A model generated the notes under the pieces. The model saw nothing but the letters and a program-made list of their open reading frames with translations. It did no database searches and was not told where the DNA came from. Below, piece after piece: positions 42,039-49,573 of a stretch of 64,000 bases of DNA; within the stretch, counting starts at the first letter, position 1, and every line of letters starts with the position of its first letter. The position numbers and the translations under genes were made by a program. The DNA is taken from NCBI RefSeq assembly GCF_014649875.1, contig NZ_BMTW01000009.1, positions 1 through 64,000 of the forward strand. The letters are read 5' to 3'. The DNA comes from Streptomyces rubiginosohelvolus. GTDB lineage: Bacteria; Actinomycetota; Actinomycetes; Streptomycetales; Streptomycetaceae.

Positions 42039-42968
42039 TCACACGGCGTCGGCGTCCAGCCCGGTCAGACGGGCCGACTCGTCCCACAACGCCCTTGCCA
42101 TGACGGGGTCCTGGGCGCGGTGCGACTTCCGGGCGGGTGCGGGAGCTCCCCGGGTCTCGCCGAGGCGGGAGGGGCCGTAGTAGGAGCCGCCCGGGGCATC
42201 CTGCAGTGTGGCCGCGTACAGGACGGGGAGAGCGCCCGCCGAGGCCGGCTGGGTGTACAGCCGCGAGGTCCGCTCCAGCTTCGCGGCCCAGTTCCGCCCG
42301 GCCAGCCGGGGCCCGGCCTGCCCCAACTCCGTTGCGGAGAGCCCGGGGTGGGCCGCCAGCGCGACCAGGTCCCGGCCGGCGGCACGGGCCCGCCGGTCGA
42401 GCTCGTCCGTGAACAGCAGATTGGCGAGCTTCGACTGACCATAGGCCCGCCACTTGCCGTACGAGCGCTCGGCGTTGAGGTCGTCGAGGTCGATGCGGCC
42501 GATGCGGTGGCCGAGCGACGAGAGCGTCACCACGCGCGCCGGCCCCTGGACCCCGAGGACCGGGAGCAGCCGGAGCGTCAGGGCGAAGTGCCCCAGGTGG
42601 TTGGTGCCGAACTGCATCTCGAAACCGTCCGCCGTACGGAGCGGCGGCAGGGCCATCACCCCGGCGTTGTTCACCAGCAGGTCGAGCCGCCCGTCGGTCT
42701 CCTTCGCGATGGCCTCCGCGGCCTCGGCCACGCTGCTCAGATCGGCGAGGTCGAGGCGGACGAGCCGCACGTCCGATGCGGGGGCGGCCCGGCGGACGGC
42801 GTCCACGGCACGTCGGCCCCGCTCGGGATCACGGCACGCGAGAAGGGTGCGGGCCCCCGAGCGGGCCAGTACGAGAGCGGTCACCGCGCCGATGCCGCTG
42901 TTGGCACCGGTGACCACGGCAGTGGTGCCGCCGAGGTCGGGCATGTCGTCAAGAGTCCAGGAGTGCAT
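42039..42968 (-). CDS. SDR family oxidoreductase (WWOX/retinol dehydrogenase-like)
   Basis: 309 residues with TGANSGIG near residue 20, LVNNAGVMALP, FGTNHLGHFALT, a Ser in VTLSSLGHRIG and catalytic YGQSKLAN. This is the extended NADP-type SDR group often annotated as oxidoreductase. The substrate is unknown. It is upstream of the SnoaL-like gene on the same strand with a 62-bp gap. Confidence 0.9.
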   Translation of the reverse strand: MHSWTLDDMPDLGGTTAVVTGANSGIGAVTALVLARSGARTLLACRDPERGRRAVDAVRRAAPASDVRLVRLDLADLSSVAEAAEAIAKETDGRLDLLVNNAGVMALPPLRTADGFEMQFGTNHLGHFALTLRLLPVLGVQGPARVVTLSSLGHRIGRIDLDDLNAERSYGKWRAYGQSKLANLLFTDELDRRARAAGRDLVALAAHPGLSATELGQAGPRLAGRNWAAKLERTSRLYTQPASAGALPVLYAATLQDAPGGSYYGPSRLGETRGAPAPARKSHRAQDPVMARALWDESARLTGLDADAV

Positions 42969-43053
42969 GGGGCACGCCTCCCCCGTGTCGGCGTCGCCAC
43001 ACCTGAGCCCCCGCCGGGCCGGGCGAGAGGCGGCCCAGCCGCGCGGCCGGGCC

Positions 43054-43482
43054 TCAGACCTGGCCGAGGTCCGAGCTCACCCAGCGTTCGGGGCGCAGGG
43101 TGATCACCACCTGCTCGCCGTGGTTCTCCCAGGCGAACTCCACGTAACCGGCGACCTTCTCGGCCGGGAGGTAGCGCGCCGACACGTGCTCCAGGTCGGC
43201 GCGCGTCGCGGGGCGGGTGTCGACGACGGGGCCCTCGACCGAGACGTACCGGATGGTCGGCTCCAGCCGGTCGACGAGCAGCGTGAACCGGCCCGCGGCG
43301 GCGATCAGTTCGGCCTTGCGCGAGGTGCGGCCGGTGAGGATACGGACGTCGCCGCCCGCTTCGTACTCGTACCAGATCGGCACGCTGAGCGGGGCCCTGT
43401 CACCGTTCCCCGATGCGACGGCCAGTGCGGCGACATGGGGTTCGGCGAGGAACTGTTCGCGCTCTTCACGGGTGAGTGCCAC
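43054..43482 (-). CDS. Pyridoxamine 5'-phosphate oxidase-like / F420-FMN binding protein
   Basis: 142 residues of the split-barrel PPOX fold. It opens with LTREEREQFLAEPHVAALAVAS, then PLSVPIWYEYEAGGDVRILTGRTSRKAELI and IRYVSVEGPV. A C-terminal ENHGEQVVITLRPERW segment follows. It may use FMN or F420 and could be a reductase. It stands alone between the SDR gene and a membrane-protein gene. Confidence 0.87.
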   Translation of the reverse strand: MALTREEREQFLAEPHVAALAVASGNGDRAPLSVPIWYEYEAGGDVRILTGRTSRKAELIAAAGRFTLLVDRLEPTIRYVSVEGPVVDTRPATRADLEHVSARYLPAEKVAGYVEFAWENHGEQVVITLRPERWVSSDLGQV

Positions 43483-43572
43483 GGGAGGCTCCTTCTCGTA
43501 CGCGGATGCGGGGGCTGCCCCAGTGTGCCCCGCGCGCCGGGCCTGGCCCCCGGTCCCCGCCGTCGGCGTGTC

Positions 43573-44058
43573 CTAGGCGGTTCCCCGGGCGCGGGAGGCC
43601 TCTTCGGTTCGCCGTACGACGGCCGCCCCGCGCAGGGCGACAGCACACCAGACGGCCACCAGCAGCAGTCCGGCGGCCGCGAGACCGGCGACTTCGAGCG
43701 GCTCCGGCCGCCAGCCGAGAGACAGCCGCGTACCGATCATGACGACGCCGATGGCGGCCGTCTCCGGTTCGTGGACGGGCACCTTCGCGGCGACGACGCG
43801 CAGGATGGCGGCGAGGGCCAGGCCGATCGCGGCCCAGGCGAGCAGATAGGGCCAGAGCGCTCCCGGAGCGGCGGGCGGCAGGCCGAACTCCTCCGGCCCG
43901 ATGCGGAAGAGCGCGCCCACCCATCCCAGCGCCACACCGGCGGCGGTGACGGCCACGACCCACACCGCATGGCGCCAGAGGGGACCGGGACGCACCTCCG
44001 CGTCCTCGGAGTCGTCGGAATCGCCGGAGTCGAAGGGGCCCTCAGGAAGATCGTTCAT
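43573..44058 (-). CDS. Predicted membrane protein with acidic N-terminus
   Basis: 161 residues. The first 25 are Asp/Ser/Glu-rich, then four hydrophobic helices at about 30-50, 65-87, 98-110 and 120-145. The helical pattern is clear but the family is not recognised. I chose the ATG at 44058. It is divergent from the small membrane protein at 44122. Confidence 0.75.
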   Translation of the reverse strand: MNDLPEGPFDSGDSDDSEDAEVRPGPLWRHAVWVVAVTAAGVALGWVGALFRIGPEEFGLPPAAPGALWPYLLAWAAIGLALAAILRVVAAKVPVHEPETAAIGVVMIGTRLSLGWRPEPLEVAGLAAAGLLLVAVWCAVALRGAAVVRRTEEASRARGTA

Positions 44059-44121
44059 GCTCGATGAGACGCGTACGGGGCGACGTTCGTTGCGCGTCGG
44101 GGCGACAACTAGGCTCCGGGC

Positions 44122-44622
44122 ATGAGCAGGGGCCAAGACGGCGACGAGCCGATATTCATCCGCTCGAACTGGGGAACAAGTCGCTATGTCTACAACCCGA
44201 GAAATCCGGTCGGGATGGGCCTCATCATCGGCTCCCTGCTGTTCGCCGCCGTAGCCATGTACTCCCTCCGCGCGAGTTCTTCCTGGAGCGAGGGCGAGTT
44301 GCGCGACGCCGTGCACGCGGCAGTCCGCGACCTGGAGGCAACACCGCGAACGCTGGACTCATGGACCGGCGGTTACCAGAGCCTGATCCGCGACGCCGTG
44401 GAGGAGAGCGGCGAGGGCCCCACGTCCGGCAGCGGGGTGTACGTCGACGAAGCGGACGATCCCTACGACAAGGACGCGGACCCCTCGGTCGACCTGTTCG
44501 AGGTCACCGCGAAGGACGTCGACGCCGCGTTCTGCCTGAGCGTGTCGCCGCCGGAACCCGAGGCGGTGCTGACCAGTATCGAGGTCAGCCTCTCCGTCAC
44601 CGTCGAGGAAGGCCGGTGCTGA
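44122..44622 (+). CDS. Membrane-anchored protein of unknown function
   Basis: 166 residues. One transmembrane helix at about 30-48 is followed by an acidic extracytoplasmic segment with helices and a final beta-like FCLSVSPPEPEAVLTSIEVSLSVTVEEGRC. There are two Cys, one at the very end. No family is recognised. It may be a small secreted-domain sensor or a partner of the neighbouring membrane protein. Confidence 0.65.
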   Translation: MSRGQDGDEPIFIRSNWGTSRYVYNPRNPVGMGLIIGSLLFAAVAMYSLRASSSWSEGELRDAVHAAVRDLEATPRTLDSWTGGYQSLIRDAVEESGEGPTSGSGVYVDEADDPYDKDADPSVDLFEVTAKDVDAAFCLSVSPPEPEAVLTSIEVSLSVTVEEGRC

Positions 44623-44647
44623 GCGCCCGACCTGCGCGGATCCGGGC

Positions 44648-44678
44648 TTGAAGTTGCCGCTGCGGCAGCTTCTACGGT
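44648..44678 (+). promoter_or_regulatory. MerR-type promoter of the TipAL-like regulator
   Basis: TTGAAG (44648-44653), exactly 19 bp, then TACGGT (44673-44678). An 11-bp inverted repeat GAAGTTGCCGC/GCGGCAGCTTC (one wobble) fills the spacer at 44650-44672. This is the arrangement of MerR-family promoters that the bound regulator untwists, so the gene at 44754 probably activates itself. Confidence 0.72.
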
Positions 44679-44753
44679 CATGACCAGGGCCGGAGAAGCC
44701 GGCCCGGTGAGGCGCTCGTGAGGGAGTGCTCGTCAGGGAGTGAGGACGTGGCG

Positions 44754-45218
44754 ATGGACTGGCCGATCTCCGAGGTGGCCCGTATGTCGGGGGTGACCGC
44801 CCGGACTCTGCGGCACTACGACGAGATCGGTCTGCTGCCGCCGGCCCGGATCGGCTCCAACGGCCACCGCTACTACGAGGAGCACCAGCTTCTGCTGCTG
44901 CAGCAGATCCTCGTGCTGCGGAAGCTGGGCGTCGGGCTGCCGGAGATCGGCAGAGTCCTCGCCGACCAGGTCGACACGGGCATCGACGACGCTGCCGGCG
45001 GCGCCCCTGCGGACGCGCAGCCCGTGCAGGCCGAGATCGACGCGCAGTACCGGGCGCTCACGTCCCTGCACGCCGTGTCGGCCGACGAGTACCGGGCGAT
45101 CGGGCGATCCTGCGTGGAGAACGAGGACTGGCGCGCGGCGTACGAGGCCATCACCCCGGGGCTGGCAGAGTTCCAGCGGGACGCGATCGAGGTCTACGCG
45201 GTGTCCCGGCTCGGCTGA
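44754..45218 (+). CDS. MerR family regulator, TipAL-like, internally shortened
   Basis: 154 residues. The MerR HTH and wing are intact: PISEVARMSGVTARTLRHYDEIGLLPPARIG, then HRYYEEHQLLLLQQILVLRKLGVGLPEIGRVL. TipAL-type proteins are about 250 residues, with a long coiled coil and a thiopeptide-binding TipAS domain. Here the coiled coil and the first half of TipAS are absent. Only the final part remains (HAVSADEYRAIGRSCVENEDWRAAYEAITPGLAEFQRDAIEVYA). The frame is kept, so this looks like an in-frame internal deletion. Dimerisation and ligand recognition may be altered. Confidence 0.82.
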   Translation: MDWPISEVARMSGVTARTLRHYDEIGLLPPARIGSNGHRYYEEHQLLLLQQILVLRKLGVGLPEIGRVLADQVDTGIDDAAGGAPADAQPVQAEIDAQYRALTSLHAVSADEYRAIGRSCVENEDWRAAYEAITPGLAEFQRDAIEVYAVSRLG

Positions 45219-45227
45219 GTCGACGAA

Positions 45228-45259
45228 GGGCCGCCGCCGGGCGATCCCGGCGGCGGCCC
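45228..45259. terminator. Bidirectional intrinsic terminator
   Basis: A perfect 14-bp GC-only stem (45228-45241 with 45246-45259) and a CGAT loop, between the MerR gene and the convergent MBL gene. Confidence 0.82.
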
Positions 45260-45282
45260 CCAGCCGTACGTCCTGCGCGCGG

Positions 45283-46494
45283 TCAGCGCTCCCCTGCGAG
45301 GTCGAGATCGCCCCGCGCCGCCGGTGCGGGCCCGCGGCCGGACCCGGTCTGTTCCCCGGAGAGGCGCCACGGGCGGGCGAGCACGGGCGACAGGGCCCGC
45401 CACCAGGGCTCCACGGGGAGGATCCCGGCCGGCTCGAACGGCTCGCCCGGGCGGGGGAACGCCACCGGCTGGTCCGCCTCCTCACCGGCGTCCTTCGTCC
45501 ACTCACCCGGCTCCGCCCAGGCGTGCGGCGCCAGGTTGAACGTGCCCCAGTGGATCGGGAGCAGCACACCGTGCGGGCGGCCGCCCTGGAGGTCCAGGTG
45601 GGCGCGCATGCCTTCGGCGGGGGTCATGTGGATGTCCGGCCAGTACTCCGAGTACGCACCGATCTGGATCATGGTGGCGTCGAAGGGGCCGTGCTCGGCG
45701 CCGATGTCCCGGAAGCCGGGGAAATAGCCGGTGTCCCCGCTGTGGTAGATCCGGTGCTCCGGGCCCGCGACGACCCAGGACGCCCAGAGGGTGTGCTGCC
45801 CGTTACGCAGCCCGCGCCCGCAGAAGTGGCGTGCGGGGGTGGCGGTGAGGCTGATCCCGGCGACCGTCGCGGTCTCGTTCCAGTCGAGCTCGTGCATCCG
45901 GGCGGCGGGCACGCCCCAGCGCTCCAGATGTGCTCCGACACCGAGCGGAACGGCGAAGACCGTGTCGGTGCCGGCCAGGGCGCGGATCGTCGGCAGGTCG
46001 AGGTGGTCGTAGTGGTCGTGGGAGATCACGACCACGTCGACGGGTCCGAGCGCGGCCAGCGACAGCGGAGTGGGGTGCAGCCGCTTGGGTCCGGCGAACG
46101 GGAACGGGGAACAGCGATCGCCCCAGACCGGGTCGAACAGGATCCGCCGGCCGTCGATCTCGGCCAGCACGCTGGAATGGCCCATCCAGGTCAGCCGGAG
46201 CCCGCTGACGGGCGGCGCGGCCAGATCGGCGAGCGTCGTGGGGTGGACGGGTACGCCGCCGTTCGGCGTCCTGAGGGCCCGCTGTTCTTTCTGGAAATAG
46301 GTCTTGGCGAATTCGACGGTGGAGCCGGAGGGCCTGATCCGGGCCCCCACCGGGTTCTGGAACGCACCGTCGACGAAATGGGGCGAGCGGCGGATGCGCT
46401 CCATCCGCGCTCCGGCCGGATCGGCCCCGAAGGACTCGGTGCGCATCGAGCGCAGTTTCGTACGGAGCGGAAGCAGGTAGTCAGCGCCGGTCAC
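45283..46494 (-). CDS. MBL-fold metallo-hydrolase (NAPE-PLD/UlaG-like)
   Basis: 403 residues. The metal-binding SHDHYDHLD (HxHxDH), a later ARHFCGRG, a HSGDTGYFPGF segment and LLPIHWGTFNLAPH are the NAPE-PLD/UlaG-type lactamase-fold motifs. It is probably a Zn2+ phosphodiesterase or lactonase. There is no signal peptide. Candidate substrates are phospholipids or cyclic esters, but nothing nearby narrows this. Confidence 0.9.
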   Translation of the reverse strand: MTGADYLLPLRTKLRSMRTESFGADPAGARMERIRRSPHFVDGAFQNPVGARIRPSGSTVEFAKTYFQKEQRALRTPNGGVPVHPTTLADLAAPPVSGLRLTWMGHSSVLAEIDGRRILFDPVWGDRCSPFPFAGPKRLHPTPLSLAALGPVDVVVISHDHYDHLDLPTIRALAGTDTVFAVPLGVGAHLERWGVPAARMHELDWNETATVAGISLTATPARHFCGRGLRNGQHTLWASWVVAGPEHRIYHSGDTGYFPGFRDIGAEHGPFDATMIQIGAYSEYWPDIHMTPAEGMRAHLDLQGGRPHGVLLPIHWGTFNLAPHAWAEPGEWTKDAGEEADQPVAFPRPGEPFEPAGILPVEPWWRALSPVLARPWRLSGEQTGSGRGPAPAARGDLDLAGER

Positions 46495-46596
46495 AACATC
46501 TCCTGAGGGAGTCGGTGTCGTTTCATTATGGTCGGCCCGTACGACAGGGCGACCAGAAGATGCTGAACGGGGCAGCCGGTCCGGCCGACGGGGGTC

Positions 46597-47037
46597 TCAG
46601 CCACGCGGCTGCCCGTACACGTGGTCGATGTGCAGGGTGAGCAGGACCCTGCGGTCCTCGACCATGGCCCGCCGGTAGTCGTCCCAGTCGGGGTGCTCGC
46701 CCCGGACGTCCCGGTAGAGCGTGATCAGGGCCTCCACGGTGGCGTCGTCGGGGGTCTCGGCGGGCGGGGTCAGCTCGGCAGTGCCGTCGGCGACGGTCCA
46801 CGCCCAGCGGTCGTCGCTCGTGACGTGGTAGCTCGCCCGGGGGTCGCGCCGCAGGTTACGGGTCTTGGCCCGGCCCTCGGTGACCGAGACGCGGACCACC
46901 TGCTCCTCGGGGTAGTAGGCGTGGTTGACGTTGGACAGCTGGGGGCGTCCGTCCTGCTTCAGGGTGACCAGGACACCGCCGTCCTGCTCGCCGAGGAGAC
47001 GGAGCAGCGCTTCGCGGTCCGATTCGATTCGCGTCAT
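46597..47037 (-). CDS. F420-dependent PPOX class oxidoreductase
   Basis: 146 residues. LLGEQDGGVLVTLKQDGRPQLSNVNHAYY and TRNLRRDPRASYHVTSDDRWAWTVADGTAEL are the Rv1155-type F420 split-barrel signatures. It likely reduces a small molecule with F420H2. I chose the ATG at 47037. It is divergent from the TetR gene at 47209, which may control it. Confidence 0.9.
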   Translation of the reverse strand: MTRIESDREALLRLLGEQDGGVLVTLKQDGRPQLSNVNHAYYPEEQVVRVSVTEGRAKTRNLRRDPRASYHVTSDDRWAWTVADGTAELTPPAETPDDATVEALITLYRDVRGEHPDWDDYRRAMVEDRRVLLTLHIDHVYGQPRG

Positions 47038-47208
47038 GCAGAATGCAACGTCCGAACCGGCCGGAGGATTCCGGTCCCCCACCCGGTCCTGTCACATCCG
47101 TGGCCCCCCGTTACGTCCTCCTGGTGAATGTCCGTTTCCCATGCCGCCGCCGGTCACCGGCCATCGTCCGTGCCGTCGCTGACCTGGCCCATTCGTTAGG
47201 GTGTCCCG

Positions 47209-47850
47209 GTGGCAAGAGTCCGGTTGAACGTGGCGGAGCGCCGTGAGGAGCTGCTGCGCGCGGCGGTCGAGCAGATCGAGGTCCGCGGGGTCTCGTCCGT
47301 GCGGATCGCCGATGTGGCCTCGGTGCTGGGCGTGAGCAACGCGCTCGTCCTCTACCACTTCTCGACCAAGGAGAAGCTGGTCGCGGCGGCGTTCGCGTAC
47401 GCGGCCGAGGCCGATCTCGCCCACCTCCGCAAGCTGCTGGCCCGCCGGACCACCGCCGTACGCCGGCTGCGCGCGGCCGTGCGGTGGTACGCGCCGACCG
47501 GCACGGCCAAGGGCTGGCGGCTGTGGATCGAGGGCTGGGCCGCATCGCTGCGCGACCCCGCCCTCCGTGAGGTCGCGGGCGACCTCGACCAGCAGTGGAA
47601 GACGGAGCTGGCCCAGGTCATCGAGGAGGGCGCCGCCGCCGGAGAGTTCCGGTGCGAGGACCCCCGTTCGGCGGCCTGGCGGCTGACCGCCCTGCTGGAC
47701 GGGATGGCGGTGCAGACGACGTCGTACGCCGGTCCGCTCTCCCGGACCACGATGCTGCGGTGGACCGACGAGGCGCTCGCCCGCGAGCTGGGCATCGACC
47801 TCGCCGAGCTGACCGGAGCGCCGGTCGCGGGCTCCCCGGCCGACGGCTGA
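47209..47850 (+). CDS. TetR family regulator (BetI-like)
   Basis: 213 residues from GTG. The HTH (about 10-55) has GVSSVRIADVASVLGVSNALVLYHFSTKEKL. The C-terminal domain carries WRLWIEGWAASLRDP, a BetI-like TetR_C_6 motif. No Shine-Dalgarno is seen, and TAGGGT at 47197-47202 lies 6 bp before the GTG, so it may be leaderless. It is divergent from the F420-dependent oxidoreductase gene. Confidence 0.88.
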   Translation: MARVRLNVAERREELLRAAVEQIEVRGVSSVRIADVASVLGVSNALVLYHFSTKEKLVAAAFAYAAEADLAHLRKLLARRTTAVRRLRAAVRWYAPTGTAKGWRLWIEGWAASLRDPALREVAGDLDQQWKTELAQVIEEGAAAGEFRCEDPRSAAWRLTALLDGMAVQTTSYAGPLSRTTMLRWTDEALARELGIDLAELTGAPVAGSPADG

Positions 47851-47923
47851 CCGGCCGGCCCCTCGTCGCTCCCTCGCCCCCGGCCGACGGCTGACCGGCC
47901 GGCCCTTCGCCGCCCCCTCATCG
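47836..47923. repeat. Degenerate 44-bp tandem duplication at the tetR 3' end
   Basis: 47836-47879 and 47880-47923 match at all but a handful of positions. The first 26 bases are identical. The unit contains the end and stop of the tetR frame, so the copy carries a second ADG-stop equivalent beyond the real end. Confidence 0.7.
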
Positions 47924-47958
47924 CCCTGGCCCCCGGGCGAGGCCGACCGGCCTCCGGG

Positions 47959-48960
47959 TCAGGTCTGGCGCACCGGTGCGTAGGCCGCCCCCTCCAGCCC
48001 GAACGTCCAGGCCACCCCGTCCTTCGCCGTCCGGGTGGTGGGCGGCACACGCAGCCAGTAGGTGCGGTACGTGCCGTCCGGCTCGGGGGTGGAGTTGACC
48101 ACCTCGACCATCACCACGTCCTCGTCGCCGTCGAGGGCGATGCGCCAGAGGATGCCCGTCTCGTCGCGGTGGACGGGCTCGGCGCCCGACTCAGTGAGAT
48201 ACCGGTCGTAGCCGTAGTACTCCAGCATCACCCGGCGCAGTTCCGCGTTCTCCTCGGCGCGGATCCGCTCGGGGGTGAGGGAGGACAGCTCGTCCAGGAA
48301 CGCGGCGGGCACGGGCATGCCGCGCCAGGCGTGCAGGGCGAACCCGTCCCCGTACGCAAGTGCCGGCCCCTCCCCGTGGTCGAGCCGGCCCGCCTCGTCG
48401 CGGTGGAGGACGTCGGGCCGCTCGGTGATGACCACGGCGTTCTCGTAGGGCCACCACCAGCCGGCGTTGCGGGCGACCTCCGCCAGGCCCGCGAGCCGGT
48501 CGCCGTGCCCGTCGAAGGCGGCGAGCCAGGCGGCGTCGTGCTGGCCGAGCACCGCGTCCAGGAGCACGAGCCGGACGGCCCCCTCGTCCTGGGGCCGGGG
48601 TGCCAGGTCGGCGACGACACCGGTCCGTATCCGCTCGGCTAGCGCGGCCGTGGTCTCCCACAGCTGCGCTCCAGTGGCGGACCAGAGCGCCGACCAGCCC
48701 GCCGGGCCCAGCTCGACGTACATCCGGCGGCGCTCGTCCGCCCAGGGGCGGGTGCGGACCTCCTCGCGCACCGACCGTCCGGCGTCGGTCAGCTTCTCGA
48801 CCGTCTCGACGGCGGCCCGGGGCGATGCGGCCCAGATGATCCGGTCCGGCTCGGCCAGTCCGGCGGTGCGGTAGGCGCGCCGCACCCCGGCCTCGGCCGC
48901 CGCCCGGTCCGCCCGGCCGGTCGCCGCCGCCACGCTCCGCCAGGTGTTCACGTTCTGCAT
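47959..48960 (-). CDS. DUF6745 domain-containing protein
   Basis: 333 residues. WWWPYENAVVITERPDVLHRDEAGRLDHGEGPALAYGDGFALHAWRG and the end WTFGLEGAAYAPVRQT resemble the DUF6745 family as I recall it. The segment RVMLEYYGYDRYLTESGAE links them. There are no transmembrane segments, so it is cytosolic. Its partner is the small gene at 49073. Both are transcribed away from the STM4015-family operon, from what appears to be a shared divergent promoter region. Function unknown. Confidence 0.78.
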   Translation of the reverse strand: MQNVNTWRSVAAATGRADRAAAEAGVRRAYRTAGLAEPDRIIWAASPRAAVETVEKLTDAGRSVREEVRTRPWADERRRMYVELGPAGWSALWSATGAQLWETTAALAERIRTGVVADLAPRPQDEGAVRLVLLDAVLGQHDAAWLAAFDGHGDRLAGLAEVARNAGWWWPYENAVVITERPDVLHRDEAGRLDHGEGPALAYGDGFALHAWRGMPVPAAFLDELSSLTPERIRAEENAELRRVMLEYYGYDRYLTESGAEPVHRDETGILWRIALDGDEDVVMVEVVNSTPEPDGTYRTYWLRVPPTTRTAKDGVAWTFGLEGAAYAPVRQT

Positions 48961-49072
48961 CGGTTGTCCCCGTCCCCTGCTGTGCTCGATCTGTTCTGGA
49001 AGGCTGTGCTGGCTGTGTCGGCCGTGTTCGCTCTGACCGTTCCGCCGTGCGTGCTCCGGCACGGCGGAACGG

Positions 49073-49423
49073 TCAGTCCGCCACGATGCGGACCGCGCCC
49101 GGTGCGTACTCCCGCTGGCGCACGACGCGGAACCAGCCCTTGGGCAGCGGGATCACCGCGTGCTCCTCGTGCACCACCCGGCCGCCCTCGGGGAGATGGA
49201 GCAGCATCGGGCCGAACTGGCCCGCTTCCCGGATCAGCCGGCCGGGTCCCTGCACGGCGTGCGCGTGTCCGGTGACCTCACCCAGCGCGAGCACCAGCCG
49301 GCCCCGCCCGTCGCGCAGTTCGCCCGGAGCCTCCAGGAAGGGGGCGGGCACCGCCGACTCGTCCAGCTCCATGATCAGTACATCGCCCTGCCGGTACACG
49401 GACGTCTCCCCTCGTCGCGGCAC
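49073..49423 (-). CDS. Small conserved partner protein of the DUF6745 gene
   Basis: 116 residues. SVYRQGDVLIMELDESAV opens a beta-rich fold. It continues with LVLALGEVTGHAHAV and VVHEEHAVIPLPKGWFRVVRQREYAPG, with three conserved-looking His residues. From memory, such proteins tend to sit beside DUF6745 genes. No function is known. The gene begins 151 bp from the start of the divergent STM4015-like gene and has a minus-strand promoter-like sequence at 49447-49469. Confidence 0.72.
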   Translation of the reverse strand: MPRRGETSVYRQGDVLIMELDESAVPAPFLEAPGELRDGRGRLVLALGEVTGHAHAVQGPGRLIREAGQFGPMLLHLPEGGRVVHEEHAVIPLPKGWFRVVRQREYAPGAVRIVAD

Positions 49424-49446
49424 CCGCTGTGCCGACCCTGCGAAAA

Positions 49447-49469
49447 ACGCTACGGGCAGGGTCTGACAA
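49447..49469 (-). promoter_or_regulatory. RecA-NDp/PafBC-like promoter for the DUF6745 pair
   Basis: Minus strand TTGTCAGAC (49461-49469), eight bases, then TAGCGT (49447-49452). The DNA-damage promoter consensus is TTGTCRGTG-N8-TAnnnT. The -10 and spacing match; the -35-like block differs at the last two bases. It lies 24 bp before the ATG at 49423. Confidence 0.5.
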
Positions 49470-49510
49470 CGGCCTCCGGCGACGGCCGTGGGCGGGTCCC
49501 GGTCGCGGCG

Positions 49511-49533
49511 TTGTCAGTGCGGCTTGATAGACC
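49511..49533 (+). promoter_or_regulatory. RecA-NDp/PafBC-like DNA-damage promoter for the STM4015-4011 operon
   Basis: TTGTCAGTG (49511-49519), eight bases, then TAGACC (49528-49533). The nine-base block is the exact RecA-NDp/PafBC motif; the -10 differs from TAnnnT only in the last base. An AGGAG and the ATG at 49574 follow about 30-40 bp downstream. Confidence 0.62.
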
Positions 49534-49573
49534 TTGCGGCAACAGCAGTCCCCAGGATCAGGAGCTCAGGGCC

